Assembly: GCA_903873905.1 (NCBI GenBank)
Contig: CAIQQJ010000178.1
Location: forward strand, 1 to 63,900
DNA length: 63,900 nucleotides
Reading direction: 5' to 3'
Source of the DNA: an uncultured Flavobacteriales bacterium
GTDB lineage: Bacteria; Bacteroidota; Bacteroidia; Palsa-965
The notes under the pieces were generated by a model. That model saw only the letters and a program-made list of their open reading frames with translations, searched no databases and had not been told where the DNA came from. Positions 52,159 through 61,926 of this stretch are shown here, piece by piece; position 1 is the first letter of the stretch; the number at the start of each line of letters is the position of its first letter. Position numbers and translations under genes: made by a program.

Positions 52159-54381
52159 CTATTTCATCAATTCAAGAGCCTCAGGAACTGATATTTGTTG
52201 ACCTTTAAAGAATGCGATTACAAACGCATCGGGAAATCCAGCTGCTCTCATTTGATCGCGTAAAGCAAGAATTGCTTTGTAGTCGTTAGTACTTCCATTT
52301 GTATAACGAGTTAAACCAGCTGTCGTCAAATCGTGGTTCACACCTGAAATCTTATTTAAACTTGCCATTACATCCGTTGGAACTGCATTCTTGAAAACGC
52401 CTAATTGAACTTTAAATTCAATCAAGGATTTCACATTTGCACTTTGTTGTGTGGAATCAGATAAATTTTCTTTTTCTTGCTTGACATAAATAGCTCCAGC
52501 TTTTTCAAGAGGAATTCGTTTACCGGCTTTGTAAGCTGTAATAAAAGCGCCACCATATCCTTTTACCAAAAGCGCAGCTTTCGCCTTTGCTGCATCATCA
52601 AAAGTGGAGTAGGAGCCACTCATGTATTTATATAAACCATCTTCCGTTTTCACGACAGTTAGATTAGGTACATCAGCAAATGTGCCTTTTGAAATTGGAT
52701 GTGTAAAAGCTCCAAGTTGAACTCTGAAGACAACAGCATTTATGTCATCGGTATTACCAGTAGGGCCAGTAACACCAACTGAACCAGTAGGACCTGTTAC
52801 TCCAACCGAACCAGTAGGACCAGTCACTCCAACTGAACCTGTAGGACCAGTAACTCCAATTGAACCAGTAGGACCAGTCACACCAACAATTGGCGTATTT
52901 ACAAAAACATCTTTTACTTCAATATATTTTCCACTTGCATTCTTGTAAACCAAAACAGGATGAGAAAATCCTTGGGCTTCTAATTGTTTACGACGTTTTT
53001 CTGCGTCACGCAAATCGTAGAATTTTCCTGCAGTGTAAATTGTGGAAGAATCTTCCAACATGGAGCCAGTTAAATCTGAAACACTCAATAATCTTGTCAA
53101 GATTTCATTGGATACACCTTTACTGTAAGTGCCAAGTGAAACCATGTAAACCTTTTTATCAGAAGCTCCAGTACCAGCTAAATTCTGTTTTGATTTGATC
53201 GTTTCATGCTGCGCAAAGAGTTCTCCTGTTGAATCGTTGTACATATCCCAACGCATTTGAATTAGGGAATCTGTTAGTCCAACTCCAACTTCATCTGTGT
53301 ATGTTCCAAGAGATGTTCCCAATTCTTTGTCTCGATAATTTGGTGTTAAATCTGCATCCTCATCAATTGGACAACCTTTCAAATCAACTTCAACACCTAA
53401 TGGAGTTCCTGCGCAGGAATCTTTCAAATCAATCACACCATCTTTATCATAATCCCATTGCTCAATTGCATAATAATCCACATCACTGAAAGGATCTTTT
53501 CCTGTTGAGTCAACAGTTTCTGCTGGCCCAGTTAAATTATAGCGAAGGGAAAAAGAAGTGAAAAGAAAATTGTCATTCATACTTGTCCCAACTCTAGGAC
53601 CTGCACTGGCAGAAGTTACACCATCCAAATAATCAGTAAAGCTAAAATGAACAACTGTACCTATTTTCAGATCCACTTTATCTGTCAATTGCATTAAAAG
53701 GCCTGCACCAACAGGAACAGCAAACGAACGTTCAGCATATTTTCCAAAACCATCGAGGTTTTGTTCCCGCACATCTGTTTCATAGGTGTAATCGCGAACT
53801 AGAAAAGATGCCTGATAAGCAAAAGGATCATTTTCAGGAAGACTTCTTATTGAACCATCCGACCAATAATTATAGGCCAAACCATTCGCATCATATAAGT
53901 CGGTCTTTGTCAAAAATTCAAATGATTCAAAGCCAACAGAAATCCATGGATGAATAGGATGAGTAGGCTTTATGAAATTTTCGAAATTATATTCTAGTTG
54001 AACTCCACCAACACGTAATTGTGATTCAAAATTTAGGTTTCGATAAATCAAACGCTCATTTGCTCCGATTTTTCCAAACATGGTATAAAATCCAAAACGT
54101 AGATAAGGATTGATTGGTTGATTGAGACTTAATTCAAAACCAACTCTGCTTACCTGTGGACTAACGGCATGTTTCTGATAAAGATCGCCGTAATAGGAAA
54201 ACATTCCAGTTCCAATGCCGAGTGTTGGTTTAAAGACAAAAGGAGTCGGAGCCGACTTCTGCTGCTCGTCCATATTAGGACGAGATAGAGAGGAAGTATC
54301 AGTCTGCGCTATAAGTGAATTAGCAGATACAAGCAGGACAAATGCCAATGAAATATAAGGCGAAAGTCTGTGTTGTGACAT
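52159..54381 (-). CDS. Outer-membrane protein with TSP3, collagen-like and SPOR-like modules
   Basis: 740 residues. After a signal peptide (ends near SLIAQ) comes a ~270-residue outer-membrane barrel ([25 protein letters not shown]), then a Ca-binding thrombospondin type 3 stretch ([30 protein letters not shown]), then three SPOR-like units: around [27 protein letters not shown] and [13 protein letters not shown], each with a GxY/GxF strand and a final xAFxxAxxxGxxIxxxxA block. Between units 1 and 2 is a pure Gly-X-Y run of 14 triplets. It may join the outer membrane to peptidoglycan or to glycan-bearing partners. The -7 box 4 nt before the ATG predicts a leaderless mRNA. Confidence 0.82.
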   Translation of the reverse strand: MSQHRLSPYISLAFVLLVSANSLIAQTDTSSLSRPNMDEQQKSAPTPFVFKPTLGIGTGMFSYYGDLYQKHAVSPQVSRVGFELSLNQPINPYLRFGFYTMFGKIGANERLIYRNLNFESQLRVGGVQLEYNFENFIKPTHPIHPWISVGFESFEFLTKTDLYDANGLAYNYWSDGSIRSLPENDPFAYQASFLVRDYTYETDVREQNLDGFGKYAERSFAVPVGAGLLMQLTDKVDLKIGTVVHFSFTDYLDGVTSASAGPRVGTSMNDNFLFTSFSLRYNLTGPAETVDSTGKDPFSDVDYYAIEQWDYDKDGVIDLKDSCAGTPLGVEVDLKGCPIDEDADLTPNYRDKELGTSLGTYTDEVGVGLTDSLIQMRWDMYNDSTGELFAQHETIKSKQNLAGTGASDKKVYMVSLGTYSKGVSNEILTRLLSVSDLTGSMLEDSSTIYTAGKFYDLRDAEKRRKQLEAQGFSHPVLVYKNASGKYIEVKDVFVNTPIVGVTGPTGSIGVTGPTGSVGVTGPTGSVGVTGPTGSVGVTGPTGNTDDINAVVFRVQLGAFTHPISKGTFADVPNLTVVKTEDGLYKYMSGSYSTFDDAAKAKAALLVKGYGGAFITAYKAGKRIPLEKAGAIYVKQEKENLSDSTQQSANVKSLIEFKVQLGVFKNAVPTDVMASLNKISGVNHDLTTAGLTRYTNGSTNDYKAILALRDQMRAAGFPDAFVIAFFKGQQISVPEALELMK
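52756..52884 (-). repeat. 27-nt tandem repeat coding for a Gly-X-Y collagen-like run
   Basis: Five near-identical units coding [10 protein letters not shown], that is 14 triplets of Gly-X-Y. The units differ at synonymous sites, which argues against a very recent expansion. Length change by slippage in whole triplets would keep the frame. Confidence 0.9.
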
Positions 54382-54385
54382 TAAG

Positions 54386-54393
54386 CAAATTTA
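54386..54393 (-). promoter_or_regulatory. -7 box (TAAATTTG) 4 nt before the SPOR outer-membrane protein start
   Basis: Plus-strand CAAATTTA; spacing identical to rimM, DUF423 and DUF3089. Confidence 0.6.
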
Positions 54394-54419
54394 GCAAGAA
54401 GATTGAGAATAGAACAAGA

Positions 54420-55829
54420 TTATCGAATCCATTTCTGACTAGTAATCATTAAAGCTTCCTGAATAGTAATGCGTTTTCCGTTGCTGTGTGCAGTTACAAA
54501 AGCATCAGCAACGCCTTTTCCCTTAATTTCCTCACGGTGATCATGGGCAGTTTGGTAATTTGGGAAAGAACCTGTTGTGTATTTGTTTAGACCATTATCT
54601 TGTTCTGTGTTTACTTCACCAACAATATGAAAAGTGTTTTTATAATAAGAAACAGGAACAATTCTTGTCATTGCCGCAATTTGAACGCTGAAGTTTACGC
54701 CAGGAGATATAGCCGTTGTAGTACTGCTTGTTATTTGATTACTTGTATCCGTTTGGTTATTTGATTTTGCAACAGGATTAGGATCTGGTGTGCTATTTGC
54801 TTTTACAACTGTGTTTGGTTCTTGTTTGTTATTTGTTTTTGCAACCGTATTCGGATTCTGTTTGTTATTTGTTTTTGCAACCGTATTTGGATCCTGTTTG
54901 TTATTTGTTTTTGCTGCAGAAATGGAATCTGCTGCGCTATTTGTTTTTACGATGGTGTTAGGATCGGGAGTGTTGCTTACAATGACCTCTTTGGACTTTA
55001 GTTTTATTATTGAAGTTGGAATTGCTACAATTTTTCCAGTTTCATTTTCAACATAAGAAAAATGACCTGTGATGGTTTGATTTCCTTGCAAATCTGGAGA
55101 AACAATTACGCGGTATTGGATATTCAAGGTATGTTTTGCAGGAAGAACAAACCAAGTGAATTTCACTACTCCATTTTCAAATTTGAATTCGCCACCATCT
55201 GCTTTGACAAGTTTGGCTGTGAATCCAGAAGGAAGCGTGTCTTCAATTTTCCCAAAACTGGTAAGGTCTTCTTTGTGAATGACAAGGTCAACAAGAAAAA
55301 CTTCACCCACTTCATCCTTAGGAACAACTCGTTCAATATTCACTGTAACACTTGGTTTTGCTGTTGAATCAGGATCCGTTTTGGTTGCAACAACAATATT
55401 ATTTCCCGCAACAACATTAACTTTCATTGGAGTCAAGTCAATGTTACTTGGAAGGTTATCTACTGTATGGGAAAGTTTGTTGTTGAATGAAAAATCACCA
55501 CTTGCATCGGCAGGTGCTGTTACTTTATATGAAATCTTCAATTCTTTCTGATCGCCCACACGAGACCAGAGAAATTTCGCAGCTTGCTTATCGAATTTAT
55601 AAGAAGCTCCAGCAGTTTCTACTTTTTCCACAGTCCATCCAATAGGAAATTCCATTGAATAACGCATGAAATCGGTTTCACCATTAGTCTGGATTGTTAC
55701 TTCAACAAGAAAAGCTTCACCGGCCTTTACAGATGAAGGAGCTTTTACTTCTGCAGAAGGAGTTCCCACAAAAAGTTTGAAGATCATTACGATGATTAGA
55801 TTGACAACAATGATTAGTGGTCGGATCAT
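54420..55829 (-). CDS. Envelope protein with two beta-sandwich domains and a SPOR-like module
   Basis: 469 residues. An N-terminal membrane anchor (IVVNLIIVMIFKLFV) is followed by two similar beta-sandwich domains (VKAGEAFLVEVTIQTNGETDF and VGEVFLVDLVIHKEDLTSF; each with an FLW or FTW strand), a 12-residue repeat linker (KTNNKQDPNTVA-type, four units) and a C-terminal SPOR-like module (FSVQIAAM, YTTGSFPNYQTAHDHREEI, DAFVTAHSNGKRITIQEAL). The last module is clearly akin to those of the neighbouring outer-membrane protein, so both may act together on the envelope. No family name for the whole is known to me. Confidence 0.75.
   Translation of the reverse strand: MIRPLIIVVNLIIVMIFKLFVGTPSAEVKAPSSVKAGEAFLVEVTIQTNGETDFMRYSMEFPIGWTVEKVETAGASYKFDKQAAKFLWSRVGDQKELKISYKVTAPADASGDFSFNNKLSHTVDNLPSNIDLTPMKVNVVAGNNIVVATKTDPDSTAKPSVTVNIERVVPKDEVGEVFLVDLVIHKEDLTSFGKIEDTLPSGFTAKLVKADGGEFKFENGVVKFTWFVLPAKHTLNIQYRVIVSPDLQGNQTITGHFSYVENETGKIVAIPTSIIKLKSKEVIVSNTPDPNTIVKTNSAADSISAAKTNNKQDPNTVAKTNNKQNPNTVAKTNNKQEPNTVVKANSTPDPNPVAKSNNQTDTSNQITSSTTTAISPGVNFSVQIAAMTRIVPVSYYKNTFHIVGEVNTEQDNGLNKYTTGSFPNYQTAHDHREEIKGKGVADAFVTAHSNGKRITIQEALMITSQKWIR
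54770..54925 (-). repeat. 36-nt tandem repeat (12-residue KTNNKQxPNTVA units)
   Basis: Four or so units in the linker of the envelope protein; three are nearly perfect. Unstructured Asn/Lys/Thr/Pro linker, likely able to cross the peptidoglycan. Confidence 0.8.
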
Positions 55830-56101
55830 AATTTTCCGTTTGCGTTATCGTTTATTGATTGAAAAAAAATCTATCAATTGGTTGATATCTTCAGCAGGCT
55901 AATTGTATTACCTGCTTGTGGATTATGGCAAAACTATTCGAAGCAGAAGCGTCTTTTTTCTTTGTGCAGTAGACTTACAAACATGAATTTGTTAATGGAG
56001 AGCAAGAATTCCAGTTCTTATTGGGAAATAGAAGGGGAGCAAGCGATTTCGTCAATGAAAAAGCAGCTTACAGTTGTTAACATTTGATTGTTGAAAGCGA
56101 A

Positions 56102-56133
56102 AAACCCTGCTGAATATTTCATCAGCAGGGTTT
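56102..56133 (-). terminator. Terminator of the LOG-family gene
   Basis: A perfect 12-bp stem AAACCCTGCTGA / TCAGCAGGGTTT with an 8-nt loop, T-rich on the minus side. The rest of 55830-56101 shows no gene or clear element. Confidence 0.88.
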
Positions 56134-56153
56134 CTTTGAAAAATGGAAACAAA

Positions 56154-56861
56154 TTAGAAATTCGGTTTCAACATATATTGCGAATAGAAATCATTGATAA
56201 TTTTTACAGCTTGGTCTGCAGTATCCACAACATGAAAAAGGCCCAAATCACTTTCATTCAAGTTGTGTTCTTTGGCAAGCATGGTTTGTTTGATCCAATC
56301 CACAAGACCATTCCAGTAGGAGGACCCAACAAGAATAACAGGAAAGTGTGCGATTTTTGAAGTTTGAACAAGCGTCAAAGCTTCAAATAATTCATCGAGT
56401 GTACCGAATCCCCCTGGCATAGCAATAAATCCTTGCGAATACTTCAAGAAAATTGTTTTGCGCACGAAAAAATAATCGAACGTTACCAACTTATCATAGT
56501 CCACATAAATATTTGCGTATTGTTCAAATGGAAGTCTGATATTCAATCCAACAGATTTACCTTTTCCTTTTTGCGCACCTTTATTCGCAGCTTCCATTAT
56601 ACCAGGACCACCACCAGAAATTACTCCGTAACCTTCCTTGCAAAGTTTTTCAGAAATCTCTTCAGCGAGTTGGTAATATATGTTGTCAGGTTTTGTTCGT
56701 GCCGATCCAAAAACAGAAACGCATGGACCGATTTTTGCCATCTTCTCAAATCCTTCAACAAATTCAGACATGATTTTAAAAATTTGCCAGGAATCACCCG
56801 CTTTAATTTCATGCCAATCTTTTTCTGCAAATGCTTTTCTGATTTTTTCTTCGTCTGTCAT
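56154..56861 (-). CDS. LOG family (lysine decarboxylase-like) protein
   Basis: A 235-residue Rossmann-like protein of the LOG/TIGR00730 type. Diagnostic motifs: SGGGPGIMEAANKGA and MPGGFGTLDELFEALTLVQT (PGGxGTxxE). LOG proteins are 5'-phosphoribohydrolases that free cytokinin-type bases or other N-glycosides from nucleotide monophosphates; the old 'lysine decarboxylase' label is wrong. The bacterial role is not settled. Alone on its strand run. Confidence 0.9.
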   Translation of the reverse strand: MTDEEKIRKAFAEKDWHEIKAGDSWQIFKIMSEFVEGFEKMAKIGPCVSVFGSARTKPDNIYYQLAEEISEKLCKEGYGVISGGGPGIMEAANKGAQKGKGKSVGLNIRLPFEQYANIYVDYDKLVTFDYFFVRKTIFLKYSQGFIAMPGGFGTLDELFEALTLVQTSKIAHFPVILVGSSYWNGLVDWIKQTMLAKEHNLNESDLGLFHVVDTADQAVKIINDFYSQYMLKPNF

Positions 56862-57005
56862 ATATGGTATTGAGTAATGAGTATTTAGTATTGAGAAATG
56901 TTTTGGGATTTTACTTGCAAACGGTGAACCGTTATAATAGGAGAAAGTTCTACATCGTAATTGTCTTGTTCATGTAACGATTAGATAATTGATATTGTTT
57001 CAAGA

Positions 57006-59891
57006 TTAACGTAAAATAACGGGTGAAGATAATTCCTCTTTCAAGAATTTTGCAGTAAAACTTCTCGTATTCTTCGCGACAATTTCCGGCGTTCCTTCTG
57101 CTAGAATTTCTCCTCCACCAATTCCACCTTCAGGCCCCAAATCAATTACATGATCAGCGACTTTAATTATATCCATGTTGTGTTCTATTACAAGCACAGT
57201 ATTTCCTTGATCAACCAATTTGTCAAGAACTTCAAGAAGAATTCGGATATCCTCGAAATGCAAACCTGTTGTTGGTTCATCAAGAATATAAAGTGTATTT
57301 CCTGTTTGTTTGCGCGCAAGTTCGGTCGCGAGTTTTACGCGTTGTGCCTCTCCACCTGATAGTGTAGTGCTTTGTTGACCAAGTGTAATGTAACCCAATC
57401 CAACATCCTGCATGGCTTTCACTTTCAAAAGTATGGTAGGATGAAATTCAAAAAATCCAACAGCAGTGTCAATTGTCATTTGCAAAACATCACTGATGCT
57501 TTTTCCCTTGTAACGAACTTCCAGCGTTTCACGGTTGTATCTTTTTCCATTGCAGGTTTCGCACAAAACATAAACATCAGGAAGAAAATTCATTTCAATC
57601 GTTCTCAATCCTGCACCTTGACATGTTTCACAACGACCACCTTTTACGTTGAAGGAAAATCTCCCAGGTTTATATCCACGGATTTTCGCTTCTTGTAATT
57701 CAGAAAATAAGGTTCGTATATCGGAAAATACATTTGTGTAAGTTGCAGGATTTGATCGTGGTGTTCTTCCAATTGGCGATTGATCAATCTCAATTACTTT
57801 ATCAATGTGTTCAAGTCCGTGAATTTTTTTATACGGAAGTGGTTTTTGTTGACTTCGATAAAAATGTTTGCTGAGAATTGGATAAAGTGTTTCATTGATC
57901 AAGGATGATTTTCCACTTCCACTGACACCCGTTACGCAAATGAATTTGCCAAGCGGCAATGCGATCGTTACATTTTTCAAATTGTGGCCAGTACAACCAT
58001 CCAAAACAATTGCTTTTCCATTTCCTTTTCTTCTTGTTGCAGGAATGTGAATTTGCTTTTTACCTGTGATATAATCCGTTGTAAGTGTTCCGAATTTCAA
58101 TAATTCACTTGGAGTTCCTTCAGCAACAACAAATCCACCATGCACGCCAGCGCGAGGGCCAATGTCAATAACATAATCAGCTGCGAGAATCATTTCCTTA
58201 TCGTGCTCAACAACAATCACGGAATTTCCGATGTCGCGCAATTCTTTCAGGGCATGAATCAAGCGCACATTATCACGTTGATGTAAACCAATACTTGGCT
58301 CATCAAGAATATAAAGTACGCCCACCAATTGCGATCCGATTTGTGTTGCCAAACGAATTCTTTGCGCTTCTCCTCCTGAAAGGGAACGTGAAGTACGATC
58401 AATCGATAAATAATCCAAGCCAACATCCAACAAAAACTGCAATCGATTTCTGATTTCCTTTAAAACTTCTATTGCGATGGTTCTTTGTCTTTCGCTGATA
58501 CGATCTTCAATTCCAGTGAGCCAGATTTTCAATTCTGTCAATGACATGGAAGCCAATTCAGAAATATTTTTTTCTGCAACACGGAAATACAAAGATTCTT
58601 TTTTCAAACGTGTTCCTTTGCATTTCGGACAATCGGCTTCATTCATAAATTCCTGCGCCCATCTCTGTACACCGCTCGTTCCTTCTTGCTCCTGACGCGC
58701 CAAGAAATTCACGACACCTTCAAATGACAAAGCATAACTTGTTCCGCTACTGTTGGAATCGTTTTTGACTTTCAACATTTCATCTGTTCCATAAAGAATT
58801 GCATTGAGCGCGTCTTCAGGAATGTCACGAACAGGATCAGAAAGTTTGAATTTAAATTTATCTGCAATTGCATCAAGTTGTTTGAAGATCCAAGAGCTGC
58901 GATATTCTCCAATGGGTACAATCGCACCCGACTTTATGCTTTTTGTTTTTACAGGAATTATTTTGTCAATGTCAATTTCCAGAATGTGACCAAGTCCATT
59001 ACATTTTGGGCATGCTCCATACGGAGAATTGAAAGAAAAAATATTTGGTGCTGGATCGTCGTAAGAAATTCCGGAAGTTGGACACATCAAGTGTCGAGAG
59101 AAATGACGCGCCTCACCTGTTTCATTTTTGGTACCTTTTGCTTCCGCCACCATCATTGTTCCCTTGCCATGCTTCAGCGACAATTTCACCGATTCTGCAA
59201 TTCGTTGACGATCTTCTTGATTTACCTGAATTCTGTCAATGACAATTTCAATGTCGTGAACTTTGTATCGATCGAGTTGAATTCTGGTGGTGAGTTCAAG
59301 TAACTCTCCATCGACACGTGCGCGTAAAAATCCTTGTTTGCGAATGTGCTCGAATAATTCGCGGTAATGTCCTTTTCTTCCTTTGACAACAGGAGCCAAG
59401 AGAAAAACCTTTTTTCCTTCGTAAGTTGAAAGAATCAAATTAATAATCTGATCGTCGGTGTAGCGAATCATTTTTTCGCCCGACATGTATGAATACGCAT
59501 CGGATGCACGCGCATATAACAAGCGAAGGAAATCGTAAATCTCAGTTATTGTTCCAACTGTTGAGCGCGGATTTTTATTTACGGTTTTCTGTTCAATGGA
59601 AATAACAGGAGAGAGCCCCGTGATTTTATCTACATCCGGTCTTTCCAAATCGCCGAGAAATTGTCGTGCGTATGCGGAAAAAGTTTCGATGTAACGACGT
59701 TGTCCTTCGGCATAAATAGTGTCGAATGCGAGAGATGATTTTCCGCTTCCGCTGAGGCCTGTAATTACAACTAGCTTATTTCTTGGAATGGAAACGCTGA
59801 TGTCTTTAAGATTGTGAACGCGCGCGCCAAAAACTTCGAGCGTTTCGTTTTCACTTTCGGCAATGGGAGGAAGTGTGTGAATGTCGGACAT
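57006..59891 (-). CDS. uvrA: Excinuclease ABC subunit UvrA
   Basis: A 961-residue UvrA that scans DNA for bulky lesions with UvrB. Two ABC ATPase halves: Walker A GLSGSGKSSLAF and GVSGSGKSSLIN, with signature LSGGEAQRIRLATQ and LSGGEAQRVKLA. Zinc modules: CPKCNGLGH, CPKCKGTR, CETCQGAG and CETCNGKRY. Length normal. A CAAAGTTA box lies 20 nt before the start. Monocistronic. Confidence 0.98.
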   Translation of the reverse strand: MSDIHTLPPIAESENETLEVFGARVHNLKDISVSIPRNKLVVITGLSGSGKSSLAFDTIYAEGQRRYIETFSAYARQFLGDLERPDVDKITGLSPVISIEQKTVNKNPRSTVGTITEIYDFLRLLYARASDAYSYMSGEKMIRYTDDQIINLILSTYEGKKVFLLAPVVKGRKGHYRELFEHIRKQGFLRARVDGELLELTTRIQLDRYKVHDIEIVIDRIQVNQEDRQRIAESVKLSLKHGKGTMMVAEAKGTKNETGEARHFSRHLMCPTSGISYDDPAPNIFSFNSPYGACPKCNGLGHILEIDIDKIIPVKTKSIKSGAIVPIGEYRSSWIFKQLDAIADKFKFKLSDPVRDIPEDALNAILYGTDEMLKVKNDSNSSGTSYALSFEGVVNFLARQEQEGTSGVQRWAQEFMNEADCPKCKGTRLKKESLYFRVAEKNISELASMSLTELKIWLTGIEDRISERQRTIAIEVLKEIRNRLQFLLDVGLDYLSIDRTSRSLSGGEAQRIRLATQIGSQLVGVLYILDEPSIGLHQRDNVRLIHALKELRDIGNSVIVVEHDKEMILAADYVIDIGPRAGVHGGFVVAEGTPSELLKFGTLTTDYITGKKQIHIPATRRKGNGKAIVLDGCTGHNLKNVTIALPLGKFICVTGVSGSGKSSLINETLYPILSKHFYRSQQKPLPYKKIHGLEHIDKVIEIDQSPIGRTPRSNPATYTNVFSDIRTLFSELQEAKIRGYKPGRFSFNVKGGRCETCQGAGLRTIEMNFLPDVYVLCETCNGKRYNRETLEVRYKGKSISDVLQMTIDTAVGFFEFHPTILLKVKAMQDVGLGYITLGQQSTTLSGGEAQRVKLATELARKQTGNTLYILDEPTTGLHFEDIRILLEVLDKLVDQGNTVLVIEHNMDIIKVADHVIDLGPEGGIGGGEILAEGTPEIVAKNTRSFTAKFLKEELSSPVILR

Positions 59892-59911
59892 TGGCGGAAA
59901 AATTAAGAATG

Positions 59912-59919
59912 CAAAGTTA
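59912..59919 (-). promoter_or_regulatory. Candidate -7 box (TAACTTTG) for uvrA
   Basis: Plus-strand CAAAGTTA, TAnnTTTG match about 20 nt upstream of the ATG. Confidence 0.5.
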
Positions 59920-60023
59920 CGGTTTAGTGGGGAGTTTGCACTTGTGAGTTAGTCGTGAATTATGAATTCTTTTGTAAGTTTTCATATTTCGTATATTCGT
60001 GAAATCCGCCAAACTAATCCACC

Positions 60024-60620
60024 ATGAAAAGAACAGTTGTTTTTGTAATATTTAGCTTTTGTTTTCTGTTTTCAGGAAATTTATTTGCATTTCACTTTGA
60101 TTTCTCAAAAAGCAAATTGGACAAATCCGATTCGCTGAGTGAAAAAGCACTTTTTGAATTGAGTTTTGGTCAATCGATGTTGTTTATTTCGAATAGCAAG
60201 ACGTTCAACATTAGAAATAATAATGCAATTGTTATTCCTACCAGTGCAATATTATTTTTTGCAGAATTTCGGCCCTTCAAAAAAGTGAGGCTACCTGTTT
60301 TTTTTAATTTGCCAACTGAAACAAAACAATTTCTTGTAAATGGTGCATTAGTAAATGAGCGCGCCTCGCCAACTTTTGGTACAGGACTTGAATTCAAAAT
60401 ATTCAAAGCGAAGCTTGACGAAAAATCATTCTTGGAAATGGAAGCAGGACCCTTGGCAAGTTTTTTATTGGACGTTCACGGTGTTGTAAAATTCGCGCCT
60501 GTCATTGCAGCAAGAATACGATTGGTGCGAGGGAAATACTTCGTAATGTATCTTGGAACCAGTTACTCGATTGGAATTGATTCGTGGGGTATTTTATATG
60601 GAACGGGAACTGTTTTTTAG
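60024..60620 (+). CDS. Hypothetical outer-membrane-like protein
   Basis: 198 residues, signal peptide (MKRTVVFVIFSFCFLFSGNLFA), then alternating hydrophobic strands (FELSFGQSMLFISN, AIVIPTSAILFFAEFRPF, GTGLEFKIFKAKL, APVIAARIRLVRGKYFVMYLG, ILYGTGTVF) typical of a small beta-barrel. The C-terminal Phe fits an outer-membrane protein. Promoter-like TATATTCG at 59992. Divergent from uvrA. Family not recognised. Confidence 0.65.
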   Translation: MKRTVVFVIFSFCFLFSGNLFAFHFDFSKSKLDKSDSLSEKALFELSFGQSMLFISNSKTFNIRNNNAIVIPTSAILFFAEFRPFKKVRLPVFFNLPTETKQFLVNGALVNERASPTFGTGLEFKIFKAKLDEKSFLEMEAGPLASFLLDVHGVVKFAPVIAARIRLVRGKYFVMYLGTSYSIGIDSWGILYGTGTVF

Positions 60621-60765
60621 AAAAGGCAAAAGGGATTTATAATTTGTTAATTGCCAATTTTCAATTTTCAATTGTTATTTTACCACTAATGGACGAAGGG
60701 TTCAAGAATTGGAAACTCTATCTTAATAAAGACCATTGTAATAATTCTTTTGTAGTGTTTTTTTT

Positions 60766-60813
60766 GCGTGAGGGATTGGAGCAATCCCCACAATACTGTT
60801 GGGGGGCACGCCC
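60766..60813 (-). repeat. Hairpin-bearing intergenic repeat, GGGCGTGCCC family (short copy d)
   Basis: Plus strand GCGTGAGGGATTGGAG and a CCCCACAATACTGTTGGGG hairpin, then GCACGCCC. It has only one of the two hairpins. It lies between the convergent genes ending at 60620 and 60849. Confidence 0.7.
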
Positions 60814-60848
60814 ATAAAATTCTGATATTAATTGGTGGTGTTATTTTT

Positions 60849-61922
60849 CTAGAGAGGATTCTTCTTCAAATATTCTTCACACCTCAAGGTTACATTTTCG
60901 CGAATATTCATGTAATACAAACTGTAATCCATGATGTGATAATTGTCGCCTTTCAGATAGCCTTCGGCATTAGGGGCATGTGTCCAAATGATTTTTGTTG
61001 GAGAAATTTTGGCATCAATCATACCCTTATCAATGCGGTCAAATGTTTTTGGAACTGATCCAAGATTTAGACTTGCAGGAGCATATGCTGTATCTCTTTT
61101 CCAAGTGAGGGGATTTACGCAAACGTAACTTGTGCAATTTTGAAATCCAGGAGCGCAAACTTTATTTTTTGTGGGTTTATTATAATTGGTCCCGTATTTC
61201 CTGGAATGCCATGCAACATAACAATCGGTTTGTGAAGAAGAATCGCAAGGAACAAGTGTTGTAAAAGTATTTTCACTTACAACACCGCCAATCAAATAAG
61301 CAGCGACTAAAAGTTTTTTCATCTTCGGATCGTTGTCAAAAAAATCATGAAGAATTCTTTGCGCCATATAGGCACCTTGGCTATGCCCTGCAATAATCAT
61401 TGGTCGCCCATGATTGTAATTTTTCAAATAATATTCGAAAGCCAGTTTGATGTCGGTGTATGCAGTGTCTAATGCTTCATAGCCGTTTCCTTTTCCATCG
61501 AGAAAGGAAGCGTAGGTTGCTTGACGATAACGAGGCGCATAAACTTTGCAGCTTGCATTAAAAGCGCTTGCTTGCATGCGAATGGGATAAATGTCGGTGA
61601 GACGATTTATGCCTTTGTCGTTGATATCGGCATTCCAATTTGTGCCGTGAAAATCGGTTGTTGGATGAATGAAAAACACATCCACTTTTGCATTGGCTTG
61701 ACCATCTATCATTCCTGAACCTGTGATGATAGCATCGGCACTGTCTATTTTTGTTGGAAGGGCAGTCCAACTATTTTCATTTGAATAATCTGGTTTTGGT
61801 GGAGTAGTGTAGTGAGAAAAACTTCTCCAAGGTTTTATGCATTGAGGTAACAAAATTGTCAAAATACAAGAACAAGTCAGAAGAATAATCCAGTTCGGAT
61901 TAATGTGTTTATTGGAAAACAT
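60849..61922 (-). CDS. DUF3089 alpha/beta hydrolase
   Basis: 357 residues. An N-terminal hydrophobic anchor with a Cys (IILLTCSCILTILLPQC) suggests a lipoprotein or membrane-tethered protein. The hydrolase fold has KVDVFFIHPTTDFHG, the nucleophile elbow IAGHSQGAYMAQ, and a late HIMDYSLYYMNI region with a candidate His. DUF3089 proteins are serine hydrolases of unknown substrate. A TATCTTTG box ends 4 nt before the ATG, predicting a leaderless mRNA. Confidence 0.88.
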   Translation of the reverse strand: MFSNKHINPNWIILLTCSCILTILLPQCIKPWRSFSHYTTPPKPDYSNENSWTALPTKIDSADAIITGSGMIDGQANAKVDVFFIHPTTDFHGTNWNADINDKGINRLTDIYPIRMQASAFNASCKVYAPRYRQATYASFLDGKGNGYEALDTAYTDIKLAFEYYLKNYNHGRPMIIAGHSQGAYMAQRILHDFFDNDPKMKKLLVAAYLIGGVVSENTFTTLVPCDSSSQTDCYVAWHSRKYGTNYNKPTKNKVCAPGFQNCTSYVCVNPLTWKRDTAYAPASLNLGSVPKTFDRIDKGMIDAKISPTKIIWTHAPNAEGYLKGDNYHIMDYSLYYMNIRENVTLRCEEYLKKNPL

Positions 61923-61926
61923 TGGG

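Noticed and set aside
52756-52884. CRISPR-like direct repeat array
   Set aside because: The 27-nt units are joined without spacers, lie in a coding frame and code for Gly-X-Y triplets; no cas gene is near.
52742-52948. A plus-strand frame with GPVTPTEPV repeats
   Set aside because: It is the antisense of the Gly-X-Y run of the outer-membrane protein.
55878-56087. A 69-codon frame upstream of the SPOR-like envelope gene
   Set aside because: No conserved pattern, overlaps promoter space, and has mixed composition; no support as a gene.
56154-56861. Lysine decarboxylase
   Set aside because: The PGGxGTxxE motif marks the LOG phosphoribohydrolase family; the decarboxylase name is a historic error.
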